Below, piece by piece: positions 25,349-37,696 of a DNA stretch of 64,000 bases (its first letter is position 1; every line of letters starts with the position of its first letter). This DNA is from Silene conica (taxonomy: Eukaryota > Streptophyta > Magnoliopsida > Caryophyllales > Caryophyllaceae): NCBI GenBank assembly GCA_029255685.2, contig CM055311.2, positions 14,592,952 through 14,656,951 of the forward strand, read 5' to 3'. The position numbers and the translations under genes were made by a program. The notes below the pieces were generated by a model that had not been told where the DNA came from, did no database searches, and was given only the letters and a program-made list of their open reading frames with translations.

Positions 25349-25895
25349 AGTTTAAGAGGAGAGAGAAAGTAGGGAGGAAGAGAGAAGGTGGTTGAAGGAA
25401 GAAGGAATAAAGAGAGAGAGAGAAGGGGGGGGGAGATGGGGTGGGTGAAGGGTGGGTCATGGGTGGGTGGAAGGATGATAACGTGGGAAAGTGGGGACAT
25501 GGAGGTGTAGGACATGACAATTAACAACCTTAGGGTTTGGGTTAACGTGTGTTGTGTCCACTCTACCTTGGTTTTGTCCACCTTCAAACATATTGTACCA
25601 ATAATGACATACACCACGTAATAATCGTTTGTTTATCTTTAATTGATCGAAACGGAAAGAATATTAATTACCATATACTCCATATTGGAGTTAACAGATA
25701 GACGTGGTGGTTGAGTTAATGTGTCAATCAGTGTAGTGGAGTGTAGTAAAGTGGTAGCGTCACGTATAGTATGGTATATTGGTATGGGGTTAGTTAGGTT
25801 TGAGGGAGGAAGTGTTAGGCCCACTAGGGGTAGTAGTGTAGTTGCAGAAGCAAGTAACAACCACCCATCTTGTTAATCGTCTTTATGTTACCCGT
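25349..25895 (-). promoter_or_regulatory. Upstream region of the trihelix gene with CT/GA-rich leader
   Basis: 25355-25445 is almost pure GA on the plus strand (CT on the coding strand) and likely forms the 5' untranslated region and core promoter. Further upstream I see no defined element. Confidence 0.45.
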
Positions 25896-25903
25896 CTCTT
25901 ACC

Positions 25904-26372
25904 CTAGGTAGCACCAAAACGGACACGACACGGACACGGGATACGGCAAGCCATGGAATTTAGAAAACGGGACACGGCATTTAAATTTAATAAAATATGC
26001 ATTTTATAGTAATAAATCTTTGATTTTATTTTTGTAAAAGTATTTGATATTAATTTTAAATAAGTGAATGTAAAACTTGCCCTTGATAAGAAATTTATTT
26101 TCACTACTCATCCAAATCAATATTCTAATTGATCTCTTTCGATAACGCATTTCTTATTTCAAGAACATCATTCACCGCAAATGATAACCAAATATCGTGG
26201 ACACGCGGCGGACACGGCTCAAATACCATGGACACGCGTCGGACACGTGCCCAAATAAATGTAGAAAGTTAGACACGGCTGTTTAGGTGTTGGACACGTT
26301 TCGACGTGTGTCCGTGAAGTGTCGGTGTCGGACACGGTACGGCTCATTAGGAGAAGTGTCCGTGCTACCTAG
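25904..26372. mobile_element. hAT-type MITE
   Basis: A 469-bp element with perfect 11-bp terminal inverted repeats CTAGGTAGCAC / GTGCTACCTAG and a perfect 8-bp target duplication CTCTTACC (25896-25903 and 26373-26380). The 8-bp duplication marks it as hAT superfamily. Both arms are full of GGACACG-like repeats in inverted orientation. It has no coding capacity. Confidence 0.9.
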
Positions 26373-26518
26373 CTCTTACCCTTATTACCGTTTTTGTTGC
26401 TCTTTTACTTGAGTTGCGCAACCAGTTCTGTTTTTTCCTCCAAATATAATTGAATTAGGGACGTCTCATATATGGACGGCTGCATTCTTTTTCCACTCTT
26501 GCTCATTTGTGTTGCTCA

Positions 26519-26697
26519 ATAAGTCTCTTTTGTAACGGTTATATATGTCACAATCTTGCGACGGATTAAATAGACTCACTTGTTTATATAAAATAAAAAA
26601 TAAAATGTATAGAAAATCACAAAAATTTTGTCTTTATCTCTCCAAATTGGCTCATCGCAAGATTGCGACAGATATTACCGTCGCAAATGAGAATTTG
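26519..26697 (+). mobile_element. Mutator-like MITE, copy 2
   Basis: Flanked by a 9-bp duplication TGTTGCTCA (26510-26518, 26698-26706). The terminal inverted repeats are about 45 bp, with TCTTGCGAC and TTGCGACGG motifs. It is related to the elements at 13466 and 28861. Confidence 0.75.
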
Positions 26698-26925
26698 TGT
26701 TGCTCATTGGTGGAGACTTACAACATCATGGCATTTATGATTAAGATTGGATTTTGAGGATATTGGATGAAAATAGGGTATACTTCATCTCTCCTAATAA
26801 TATATTTACATTTACTTTATTTTTCTAGTAATGTAAATATAGTGTTAGACAGAGAGAATAATTTATTTTTTATTTCAATTTTAGTAGAGTAATTACCAAA
26901 TGTGGCTGGAAATGGAAAGTACTTA

Positions 26926-27259
26926 GAGCAACTCCAACGGCAAGCTACAAAACCTTCTAGCTTGCTTTGCTCCATATGTTTTCCAAGCAACAAATCTTTC
27001 AAGCTACAATATACTTTAATGGTAAACTACAATAAATGTAGCTTAAAAAGACCCACTAACAAATAAATATTATAATTAAATTATTTTATTGGTTTTTATT
27101 TATTTATTTTATTAAGTTTAATTGTCAAGCTATGTAGCTTGACAAAGCTACACCCGCTTATAAGCAACACGTATTTTTTGTAATCCAATGGTAAACATAC
27201 CGCTTGATAATTTACGGTATTTGCAAGCAGGTCCTTAAAGGAAACCATTGGAGTTGCTC
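26926..27259. mobile_element. Tourist-like (PIF/Harbinger) MITE
   Basis: 334 bp with terminal inverted repeats GAGCAACTCCAAYGG (14 of 15 match) and a TTA duplication on each side (26923-26925, 27260-27262). TTA/TAA duplication is typical of PIF/Harbinger elements. Non-coding. Confidence 0.85.
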
Positions 27260-27403
27260 TTAGTGAAATGATGTACACGTAAGATCAACTTTTTGTCTTT
27301 CAGATCCGGTTCTTTTGGACCGAAACGAATTGAACTTAACTTAACTGAATTTTTAGGATCTGAACTGAATTTAACTTAATTTATAGGATCTAAGCTGAAC
27401 TAA

Positions 27404-28001
27404 TAGCAATAAGTGGATGGTACATCCGATATATTACCTCCAATTTTATAGTTTTGAGCATTATGGTAAAGTTTTTGAGTTTTGTTTTAGAAATTATGAG
27501 TTTTCCTATAAAGTTTTTGAGTTTATTTATTTAAACATTAAACTCTAAAAAATCACAATAAAACTCAAATATATTAGATATAAGTTTGGTTAAATTTGAG
27601 TTATGACGAAAAGAAAAAAAAAACTAAAATACTCCCTCTTATTCTGGGTTTTCTTCCCCTTTAGAGGGGTACAATACTTAAGGAATAATGTACTTTAGTT
27701 AAGAAAGAGTTGTGTGGGGTTTGGAATAAGAGATAATTATGAATAATTAGGAGTTAAATAATAAATAGTGGGTCAAAATAGCAAAGGGGAAGAGAACCTA
27801 AATAATCCATTTAAGGAAATAGGGAAGAAAATAGTGAATTGGAGGGAGTATAACCTTTAAACTTCAATATGCTCAAAAAAAAATATACATTTGATCAAAC
27901 ACAAATAAAGTTTGAGGTAATAAGCTCAAACAAAATACATATATGCTCAAAAATAAAAAAAATTGGAGGTACTACCTCCGATGTATGTTCTTTTTCTCAA
28001 C
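27404..28001. mobile_element. TIR element nested in the CTGAA repeat
   Basis: The phrase AACTAATAGCA stands on both sides (27393-27403 and 28003-28013), suggesting a target duplication of 9-11 bp. The ends are inverted: 'acatccgatatattacctcc' on the left against the complement of 'ggaggtactacctccgatgt' on the right. It contains the Stowaway MITE at 27632-27848. Confidence 0.6.
27632..27848. mobile_element. Stowaway-like MITE
   Basis: 217 bp bounded by TA dinucleotides with ends CTCCCTC / GAGGGAG, the Stowaway terminal motif; about 30 bp of the arms are complementary (…TTTTCTTCCC… on both ends). It sits inside the TIR element 27404-28001. Confidence 0.8.
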
Positions 28002-28860
28002 TAATAGCATCTGAACTGAACTGAACTGAACTGAACTGAACTAAACTAAACTAAACTCATAAGATTTAACTTAACTATTATTGTTATTGACTTATTGTTA
28101 TTGTTAATGTTATTACTATTATTAAAAAAAACGCAAACTTTTATTAAGATCATACAATTTTTTTTATAAGAAATTAGTCGGCTAGCAAAAGAGAACACTG
28201 ATAAGAAAATATAGTCTAAAACACAAGGTAAGATAACAACATTTTTCCGCTTGATATACATTACTTTGTTCATATATTATACTATGATTGCATTATGATA
28301 AAAAAAAATAAAGAGAGGAATGATAATTTTGTTTTAAAAATAATAATGTATATATGTATCGAATAATTAATGTCTAATGTTAATGCATCAGTTTTTAAAA
28401 ATAATACTTTGTATATAACTTTTCCGAATTGAGTTGTAATACTCCTCCCTTTTGTGTGTTGAGGTACTCGGTCGAGTAGTGTATACTTGGTCGAGTACAC
28501 AAGAGTCAAAATTGTGAATCTGAATCTGCCAAAATGTACACGGTGGAGTACTGGAGGTACTCGATCGAGTATGCGGGTACTGGGTCGAGTACTCGGTCCT
28601 TTTTCCGGTTCCACGGGACGTTAATTAGAGAAGACGGGATTAAACATAATCAATTTATCATTTCGCTAAACATACAATCATCAATTTTCTTTCAAGCAAA
28701 ACCCTAACTATCTCTAATTAGCATCTCGTAAAGGAATCGGCGTCCGTCGATCATCCTAGTTTGTTTTTCTTTAGCTGCTTCGTAAGTTTTCCTTTTAATC
28801 CAATCAGTCGGTATTTTAGGGTTTGTAGTACTTTTGGTTAGTTAGTAATAGGATTTGCAC

Positions 28861-29052
28861 AAATTCTCATTTGTGACGGCGATATCCGTCACAAGTTTGT
28901 GACGGATACCGTTTTCTCTCACAAAATACCCACTTTTTCTTTCTCTCTGACACTATTCATGTGGTCCCCTTCTCCACTAACTCATTTTGTATCCATTTTA
29001 TCTCACAAAATATCTGTCACAAATGGTGACCCGTCACAAGCAAGACTTACTA
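28861..29052 (-). mobile_element. Mutator-like MITE, copy 3, inverted
   Basis: Nearly the same sequence as 13466-13660, on the opposite strand. Flanks GATTTGCAC (28852-28860) and GATTTGTAT (29053-29061) match at 7 of 9 positions, a decayed 9-bp duplication. Confidence 0.8.
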
Positions 29053-29238
29053 GATTTGTATGATGTTGTAGGAGGAGAGTTCGTAGAGGAGCACATATAA
29101 TTGCTGGATTGTTGTTTTTGACTTAAGGTAGGGTTTTCATACTCAGTTCTATATATGGTTAGATGTGACGATGTGTTTGTTGAATTAATTGGTATGCATG
29201 ATATTGAATGATCTTATGATAATGATATTGATATTGAA

Positions 29239-29428
29239 ACCATTGTCGCGAGATGGATTCCAACTCAATGGTCGCCCCTCGTGGCTCCCATCACGAGGAG
29301 ATGTGCACATTAAGGATCAGGTACGCTCGTTACGATGAGCGGAGGCTTAGGTGGGAGGTTGCGGACCCCACTAGGATTACCTGTTGCGTTGAGTAATCTG
29401 GCAGGGCTACACGTTGCAATGTGTAGTC
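29239..29428 (+). repeat. Hairpin series with GTTGCG-type loops in a solo LTR
   Basis: Six successive stem-loops: 29239-29245/29266-29272, 29277-29284/29291-29298, 29324-29330/29335-29341, 29350-29355/29367-29372, 29374-29380/29393-29399 and 29405-29413/29420-29428. Stem sequences differ from one another, while loops or loop edges repeat GTTGCG, GTTGCA, GTTACG or GTCGCG; the second hairpin (loop near 'ctccca') is the exception. Function unknown. Confidence 0.6.
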
Positions 29429-29935
29429 GGTTACGATATTATGTAATTAAGGTTGATATGTTTATGTTTGTGACACTGTTCATGTTTGGTTGTTTGTATG
29501 CATTAACTGGCCGTGTGTTGTTACGTGTGATGGGATGATCAACTGGAAATGGTGAGCATATTCTCAACAGGTTTTTCGTGTGCGATTCTGTGGATGAGGC
29601 TAGGGATCGGATCGAGTCGCCACCTAGTTTTGTTATTTAGCTTCCGCAGACATTACTCTTTATTTAAGTTGTTATTAGATTTTGGATATAAACACTATTT
29701 TACATTATTTTATTTAAAGTTTCATTACGTTATCTTTGACATTCTGCATCGGGAAATCGAGATGGTAACACTTCTATAGGCTAAAGATCATTGATAAAGG
29801 TCTTGGCTTATGAGGGTGTTACAGAGCTGAAATAATAGGATCTGAACTAAACTGAACTTATAAGATCTGAACTAAACTTATATGATATGATATGAAATTA
29901 TAGGATCTGATCTGAACTTATAGGCAAAAGAACAT

Positions 29936-30617
29936 GCCTTACTATGTGCTATGAGAGTATGAGACTACATAGAGATGTCAATTGTGGATTTAAGAGCGAA
30001 ATGCAACAAACTTGTTGACCGTCGTTCAGGCTGTTCCAAATGGTAGCATACGAACATACTAGTTCTAAGTGTGTGATTTTGCTAACTTTTTTCGTAGACA
30101 AATAAATATATAATTTTTTAAAAAATGGTTTTTTAGCCCATATGCTAGATCATTTCTAGTTAACCGGTCTTCTCTAATCTCTAATCAGCCATGACTTTTG
30201 TTACATAGGTACCAAGTACGAATTCCCCTCCCTTTTATTGTAATACAAATAAGCGCGCGCTTCGTTTATTTAAAAAAAATAGTGGGAAGGTTATGAATCT
30301 CGATTATGTGCCAATGCTTTTGCGTCCCAATGAAAAGGAAACCGAAGTATGCAAACTTGCACCAAGGCTTATACTTTTCAGTAGAAGACAAATGAGAACC
30401 CTTGCATCCTGCAAACCATATACTTTCTAAATTGATAAGATTAAGGCCCAAATCAACCAAAAATATGGAACGCAACTTTTGGCAAAAAGAATCCCAAAGG
30501 TATTAGAAAGACATACGGAGTAATTTATTTCCCTCAGAAGTAATATACATCGACTTAAAATGATCCAAACCTTTCCTAAAATCCCTTCATGCTTCACATT
30601 CAACGTCACATCATTCA
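29936..30617. other. Intergenic and 3' region of UGLYAH
   Basis: No feature seen in the left part. The right part, next to the UGLYAH stop, is probably its 3' untranslated region. Confidence 0.4.
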
Positions 30618-33600
30618 TTACACAGGATTCCTATTTACATCCTTGTACAGCAAATATCGTGTTCTGGTTTTCCCAAGGGCAGCATACCTGAAGTAGTTGC
30701 AGAAAGATAAGCTTTGCTACACTAAGCAACGACGAGCATGGTAATAAATACTCCTTATCGGCCACAACACTACATTGTGGCCAGGAAATCAGTCTGTAAG
30801 GTTATGCAACTGCATTTTTAGGCAGTATCAAGGCCACATTTTCAGGCTATATCAGTTGCAATCAAGTCACTGATTCATGGATCAAGTCTCAAACCGCGAT
30901 TTGAACTGGTGATGAGTAACCACCAATAACACATTTTGTGAAAAAAGCAAAGATGTTTAGCTCACCATTGCGGCACAAAAGGTGCCATCCATATAGCATC
31001 ACCAGCTTGAACAGGGTACCTGTTACATAATATACAGTGGATGGTGACACACTCTAACATAATACCTAAGCATACACGAAAAGATCATCATCTGATGTTG
31101 CGGAAAAAGAAAAAAAAAGATTTGCAGTCAACAGTTCTGGTACTAAATGAGTTGGGACTTAAAATAAGTTGGGATTACATATTTATCAATGAGCTCAAAA
31201 ACATACCAACTATTTCCCAATCTGTAGATGCCTTGACCCTCTAGAAGCAATAACCCATGCTGGTTGTAATGAACTTCCTGAAAAGGTAGATAAAGCTTAA
31301 ACGCCACATCACAAATCTAGCACTAGGAAATCACCGAATTACAGAAGTTTGAAGGAAAGCAGTCAGCCCCCTTGTCTTTCTTCGAAGATTATGGGGACAA
31401 GTTATCAAGCAACGGATCTGATCAGCATCATAAGACAGGAATCACAGGATACAATTGAACTTTTAAGTAAAATGTTTGACTCCATCAAGCTTTCAACAAG
31501 TAAACCAACCCAGGGACAAGTTCCATAGCACTTCACAGCACTTCACAGCAAATATGTGAAAAAGAAACCGAAACAGAAAGTGCACATAAGAGAATAACAA
31601 GAATGCCAAAAGCTGCTGGTCTGATGACAGAGATTAGTGGTGTCTTTTAGGGTTTAGGGTTCAGGGTTTAGGGTACTTGGTGTTGATTTTCTGGTTTCAT
31701 ACGTGTTCATAACCATGTCTATATAGAAATTACTAAATTCGATGACACAAGGACCAAATTAAACTATGTAAATCAATACCAATTACCTTCACATTGAGAA
31801 ATTCACCGGGTTGAAAATCCATGACCTGCAGACACGCATCAATAGGAATTGAAGATGTCAAGCAGAAAAGAAAGCATCATAAAATATACTCCCTCTATTT
31901 CTTTATGCTCTTCCCATTTATTTAACATCCCCTCACCATTTTGAAAACTAGGAACTGGGAAGAACACGATAAAATGGAGGTTAGCCTAACTTTTTTCTCA
32001 ACAAAATTTACTACTATCAAGCCAAGCAACTAAAATTCAAAGTTATGCTTAAGGAATGTAATTATCTCACATGTATATTAAAATCATATGCCATTGATGT
32101 TGGAAGAAGCTTCCTGAGCTGAAAAACCTGTTTATAAAAGCCAGCATAAATTGTTTGATAGAATAATAATTAATTAAAAATAGATCAGACAGATTTCAAA
32201 GCAATATTATTCTCATGAACAGGAATTTGAAGTTTGTCAAACAGCAAATTTGTTTGTGTCAGTGAGTCACATCAATATAAAAATTGCAGGAGAAGATAGT
32301 AAATGATGATATGATATGTGAACGTTACTAATAAGTAATACCCTTGACAAAGCGAGACAGTCTTGTATAAATATAGAAGGATGTATGTATGATGCAATGT
32401 CATTGGGTGAGGCCTAAGGCAATCCATTCACGTGTTCAGGCCACAAGCTGAGGTCTCACAAAAAGTTCCTAAATTTCATTGTTATAGAAAAGGCCCTGGT
32501 GTTATGATGATGAAGATGATGATGATGATGATGCAAGTGCAAAGTTAATGTCACTAATATTCCACTAACCCCTTCACACAGCCAAGTTTGCATTAGAAGA
32601 TAAATCATGAGGTAAGCAGATACAGATATTAATCGAGAGCACAACATATATACCTCGCCAGGGGTCTCAAGAAGATTCTGCTTGTCTGTTGAACCAATTA
32701 TAAGCTCAGGGTTGTATTCACCCTCCAAAGCATACCTGTTATGACACATAAGTAAACTACATCTTTTGAAACCAAAAAGAAACATTGTATCTTCGTAAAA
32801 GGGGCCACAAATAGCCATAGGTCGTTGAAAGATGGCTCTCCTTTAATTTTGTACTGTGATAATTCCTTTTTGCTATATTATTTGGAGGAGATAGGGGCTA
32901 CATAATCTTTGACACACAGTACGATGACTATAGTGAGTCCACACAGTGGGTACATAAGTAGCAAAGCTATCCGTTCTGCTACATATTTAGCCATATTTCG
33001 TCCAAAGACAGAGCATATGATTTTCTTAAACATCATAAGCATTCTCTGCAACATCACAATATAATTAGAAGGGTAGACGTCACAACATTGGAAGCGGAGT
33101 GTCTAAAGTATAGAAAAGCAAACCCAGGACACACCTTCGCTCAAACACAACAAGTGTAGCAGAAGCATCACTTTCGACTGAATGATGTACATTGGGAGGC
33201 AGATAAGCATATGAGTCCACCTATGTCACACACATAATCACTGGTCAGATATAACTTCCCATTCACTTTCAGATGTGTACTAGATACAACCTTTGCAAAA
33301 ATACATGAAAAAGGTTGGAAATGTAATACAAGATTACAGGTTATCCTCAACCGAGAAATAAGTACAAAAAGGAAAAGGAACCAAAAAGTTTTTGTTTAAC
33401 CAACAAGATTACAAGAAGTTCTCAAATAAGACACTAAAACTTGACAATTGTGAGTTTATGATTGTACAACCTCACCTCAACCTTTAACTTGTACAGTTTG
33501 CACGGATTGCGTATTTTCACAAAGAACTAAACAGAGTAAACACAAGCCCTTAGGGACATCGACAGCAATACCTCATACAAGATGATGTTTTCTCTTTACT

Positions 33601-36596
33601 TAATACTAGTGAACACCATCCGTCAAAAAGGAAAATTTCCAAGTACCAAGTACAAAAACAAGACGACGTAAGAGAAATTACTTCTCAAATCCCAGGAAAA
33701 AAATCTGAGAAGCAATGTGTTTGAAACATAATGCACTAAAACTTCTCACCTTTAAGTTATGGCTATCGTCAGACCCATTTGTCAATGTCACAGCTCCATG
33801 AACCACGAAAACGAACCTAAACCACAAATGCACTATAAATTGAAAGTTTACTAAACCACAAATTCACTTTTATCCCCAAAATACCAGATAGATGGAAGTC
33901 ATGGAGTTGGACAACAATTACAACCACAAAATTAGATTAAGATGAGAACTAGAGCCTTATGTTACTCCGATATTCTTTGGTCGCGTGTCCGACATTTGAC
34001 ACGACACTTGACACTTCATTTTAGATTGAAAAATAGAAAACTGCTAAAAAATGACGAATCGGATTTCCCAACTCTGTATCGTGTCCGGAACTTATAACTG
34101 AGTCAGAGTAACATAGCTGTGAGATAATATTATCTGGAACATTCTTGAATTAGAAAATTAATTCAAGACATGGACCATAGTTTACAGTGATGAATTTTCA
34201 CAAACTCGTTAGCACAAAAAAAAGATGCAGTCATACCAGAAAATAATACATCAGAAAATATATCTCACCTTTCAACGCCGCTAGGAGGGAGTCCCGATTT
34301 GGCATTACCTGCACACACCAGAAAAGAACTAAGACGAGATATAGCAGCAGCAAAAGGGCATTGATGGATGAGTCCAAACACACGGGAACAAAGACAGTTG
34401 ACATGCCTTTAGAAGAAATGGACGGTCACTTAAACAAAGGAGAGGAAGGAGAGAGACAGAGAAAGATAACTTTTACAAATGACCTCAAAAAATCCTCCAA
34501 CCAGAGTTTGAAGGCAAATGATCATATGAGAAATTGGTCAAAATTATACACACCAAATTAGTGCCCCACTAGATTAATAGTAGCATGAACATTAAGGATT
34601 ACCTAGCATCTTCGCAATGTACATTACAAAGTGCGAGCCCATTGCCGGTGTGATTAAATATGCTCCCAGAGTGTTTTTCCTTTTAAAGAGACAAAAAATT
34701 TACTCCAAGGAAATGAGGAATAGCACATTCAGTGGTTAAGGTAATCAATATGCGACAAGCCTATAAGGAACTTACCACTCAGGTAAAGGGCTCAAAACAT
34801 GGCTCTCAGGAGTGATTAGTGCATGATCTCTCTCATATACACTTCGAGTAAACCCTGGCAAATCTAGAGAGAAGAAAGAAGCGGAATAGGAGTTATATAG
34901 GGAAAATGTCATTATTTCAGCAATAGTTAACTTTCAAAAAACTTGGTAAATAATACATAACCAATACATGTCACTTGGTATTCACAGAGCATGGAATTCA
35001 GAATTAAATTTCAAGCCATACATCCGGCAACTAAGAGTCCAGGAATATACTCTAGAATTATACTTAACCTGGGCTTGGCAGTTCGGGCATTCAAATTATG
35101 TACTACGGAGTATAATCAAATGCAAATGTGCCTTCACATTAAGGACTTCTACTTTGTGTTTCGGGATCTTAATTCGTAACATATTGAAGTTGATACTTTT
35201 TATAGACAATAGAAGCATGATTCCAAGTAAATAGCACTTTCCAAACTATTGTGTTTATGTATTAAGAATTGACTCATCCGACATCCACGTCTATGCATAT
35301 CACTTTTACACTTATTATCCAAATCTAAACAATCAAATAAATAGCTATAGGTAAATAAGGCACCGTTTGAGTTCACATTTCGTGCATATCACAGAAATCT
35401 CCTCTGTGCAGCTCATAAAACTATTACACAAAAATCAATAACAAAGCACAGCTATTCAAAATCACAATCCACTAACACCAAAAAGGTATACTGTTCACTC
35501 TTCTATCTTATTTCCAATTTTCCATTATAGCAAGACATATGAACATTCAACACACTACTGACATGTATGGAACTCATATAAACATAATGATACTAAAACT
35601 CAACAAACAATTGAATACCCTCCAAAGTCTTAAGACTCTGTCGTGACAACATTTCACTAACTTTTATTATTTCTTTATTGTTCAAACTCATCTCAGACCC
35701 ACCTCAAACTTTATACATTATACGTAGACTCGCCTCAGACTCTACTTTTTTACATCACAATGACACATGGAATCCATTGGATAATTTACATTGAAAGTGG
35801 GGTCAGGACTCACCTAAAGTCTTAATTTGAGTCTTGTATTTCCAAGACTCAACTTAAAAGACTTTGTTAAGATTTTGGGAGATTATTGTTAGTTTTGATT
35901 AAGTCTTGTCTCAAGACTTATCAAATCTTGTCTTAACACTACCAATAATCTTACCCATAATACTCCCTCCATCACATATTTATTGTTTCCCTAAATTGAA
36001 AAGAGTAAGTTATTAGGGTGAAGATGATTGTAGTTAAATATCTCGGAGTAATATATTTGGATGAACAAATTGTTTCCTCTAGGATAAACTTCAGAGGAAA
36101 ATGGGAGAACAAAAATGGCAAGGTGTCAGCAGGGACTATCGCTCCTAAGCAATGAAAAGATTTGTTGTATTCTCTCTGAGTTTACCCTATTGCATTACTA
36201 GTACCCCTACAAAAATTGGCAACCTAACTATAAATCCTGGTTCCGCAACTGTTTCTAAAAAAGAAACAAAACTTAAACCCTACAACGATAACACTAAACA
36301 ATATATGAAGAAAAAACCTTGAAGATGAGAAGGGGCGAGGGTGGGATTAGTGACTTTCCAATACATAGGTCGCAAGTTCGAATCCTCCGCGAACACAGAT
36401 TCTGGAGCAGAACAAACCCCATCTTTGGCAACTGCTAAATCAAAACAACCTGGAAAAATTCAACAACAAAACATATACACTATTGGTAAAATAGTAATGT
36501 AGTGAAGTGATTGATTAGATGATTATTGAATAATTACTAACCTGGAATTATGCAAATAAGGAAGATTAAAGTTGTTAATGAAGGGTAGTCTTGCAT
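30618..36596 (-). CDS. UGLYAH: (S)-ureidoglycine aminohydrolase
   Basis: Thirteen exons on the minus strand join in phase into 305 residues: 36596-36542, 36449-36318, 34863-34776, 34679-34603, 34308-34269, 33816-33750, 33220-33135, 32735-32654, 32127-32071, 31825-31787, 31277-31207, 31019-30966 and 30687-30618. All introns are GT-AG. The enzyme hydrolyses (S)-ureidoglycine to ureidoglycolate and ammonia in purine/allantoin breakdown and is located in the ER. The first about 24 residues (TLIFLICIIPG) are a signal peptide. Two cupin folds follow; the C-terminal one has the Mn-binding set E242, H244, H248 (EVHYNQH) and Q282 (VPQW), matching E235/H237/H241/Q275 of the Arabidopsis enzyme. The phrase DLPGFTRSVYERDHALITPE and the ending LLYKDVNRNPV are family hallmarks. 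No break seen, so it should be functional. Confidence 0.96.
31645..31673 (+). repeat. Short interstitial telomere-like repeat in UGLYAH intron 10
   Basis: Four consecutive TTTAGGG-type units, one altered (TTCAGGG). It lies in the intron between exons 10 and 11, far from splice sites. Confidence 0.8.
31889..31980. mobile_element. Stowaway-like MITE fragment in UGLYAH intron 9
   Basis: Starts TA-CTCCCTCTATTTC and ends ATGGAGG, with inner arms complementary around GCTCTTCCCA / TGGGAAGAAC. About 90 bp. The right terminus is shortened. Confidence 0.5.
32507..32532. repeat. ATG/GAT trinucleotide microsatellite in UGLYAH intron 8
   Basis: Run of about nine ATG-type triplets with one interruption, inside the intron between exons 8 and 9. 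Confidence 0.8.
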
Positions 36597-36881
36597 TTTT
36601 TTTAAAATTTATTGGGTGGAAAATGGTGATATTTTGTGATGGAAATGTTGAGTGCGGTGCCGTAGTCGGGTTGTGGGATGGAGTAGTAATATAGTGACTG
36701 TCAGTGGTGTAGTTGGAAGATTTCGTCACTTAGCGCTGTGGCTGATTTATACTTTTCTACTTTCTGATTTTTTTTTTATATAAATTACGTAAATGAGTCA
36801 TTGTACCATTGTCTTGGGAATGAATCACTTATTTTATTCTTCATCCATCTTATCCTATGTGTTTATGTTCGGTAATTGAAG
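36597..36881 (-). promoter_or_regulatory. Upstream region of UGLYAH
   Basis: Region directly 5' of the start codon. I see no sure TATA box or other defined element; the first about 60 bases are probably leader. Confidence 0.3.
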
Positions 36882-37055
36882 ACGGGGATATCCGTTATAA
36901 GTTGAATACGAATTAAGTAATACTCAGATGGTTATTGGTTCGATAAGACAAAAGTATAATATTACTCCTCAGACAATTTGCTTTTATCTTATCTATCAAC
37001 TTAAATATTAGTTGACCCGTTTTCAACTTGTGACGAATATGTCCGTAATATGTTT
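36882..37055. mobile_element. Degraded Mutator-like MITE
   Basis: Inverted arms 'gacggggatatccgttataagttg' type on the left and 'caacttgtgacgaatatgtccgt' type on the right resemble the ends of the MITEs at 13466 and 28861. No duplication could be defined. Confidence 0.5.
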
Positions 37056-37696
37056 GGTTAGTTATGGATCCTATAAAGTAACATGGACTAATTGTTTACT
37101 ACAAAGTTTACCCAATTATGATGATTATAAAATCTTGCTTAAAACAATCATAAACTTAACATAAACTTAACATAGGAAATATATACCAAATTAAATGATG
37201 TGTTGTTTATAAATATCAAAAGTAGTTTTTGTTAGAACCAAGTGGTAGTATTTGGATCCATTTTCAAAAAAAAAAAAACATTTCATCTTAAACAAGACTT
37301 ACTCTATTATGATGCTTAGACAATTGCTCGCACGATGTATGGATACTGAAATAACTTACGATAAATATTGTTCTTTTAACGATATATTAACCTAGCAAGG
37401 TTCATAGTTCACAATGAGGTTTATTCCTTACTCCGCATGAATAAAAACTATCTTGTTAGCTTTTTAATCTAAATATATTAGCTTGATATAGATTATTGAA
37501 CTGATTAGTTTTAGGGACAAAGAAGAAGATCAAACGTTATCAATGGTGGAGATCCTGACCATTCTTAAGCCGTCTCCCGTGACTTATCTCTGAACTACAC
37601 ATTCTCTTTCATGGCATCGATTTTAGCTCACATATTTTCCATATCTTTTGGGATCTTAAGTCTCTTGGTCTATGGTCTTGTTGATTCTCCTTTTGT
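37056..37696. other. Intergenic, no gene seen
   Basis: AT-rich; nothing supported. Confidence 0.4.

Larger units (their letters stand above)
28435..29823 (+). repeat. Solo LTR (gypsy-like) with internal MITE
   Basis: Begins TGTAATACTCC and ends GAGGGTGTTACA, the TGTAACACCC-type termini common in plant Ty3/gypsy LTRs. No internal domain or primer site follows. There is no convincing target duplication (TGAGT versus GAGCT). Near its start (28460-28605) are repeats of TACTCGGTCGAGTA. At 28861-29052 it contains a MITE, and at 29239-29428 a series of hairpins with a shared loop. Confidence 0.65.
27300..29935. repeat. Interrupted CTGAA-rich repeat in three pieces
   Basis: Pieces at 27300-27403, 28005-28075 and 29826-29935 share phrases such as GGATCTGAACTGAA and runs of CTGAA. 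The sequences between them are a MITE (27404-28001) and a solo LTR (28435-29823), so this appears to be one old repeat opened by later insertions. Its original ends are not defined. Confidence 0.55.

Noticed and set aside
35960..36080. Stowaway MITE in UGLYAH intron 2
   Set aside because: A CTCCCTCC start is present at 35962, but I could not find a matching inverted right end.
36350..36400. B-box-like GGTCGCAAGTTCGAATCC suggesting a tRNA or SINE
   Set aside because: It lies wholly within exon 2 of UGLYAH, in coding frame, and has no A box or cloverleaf.
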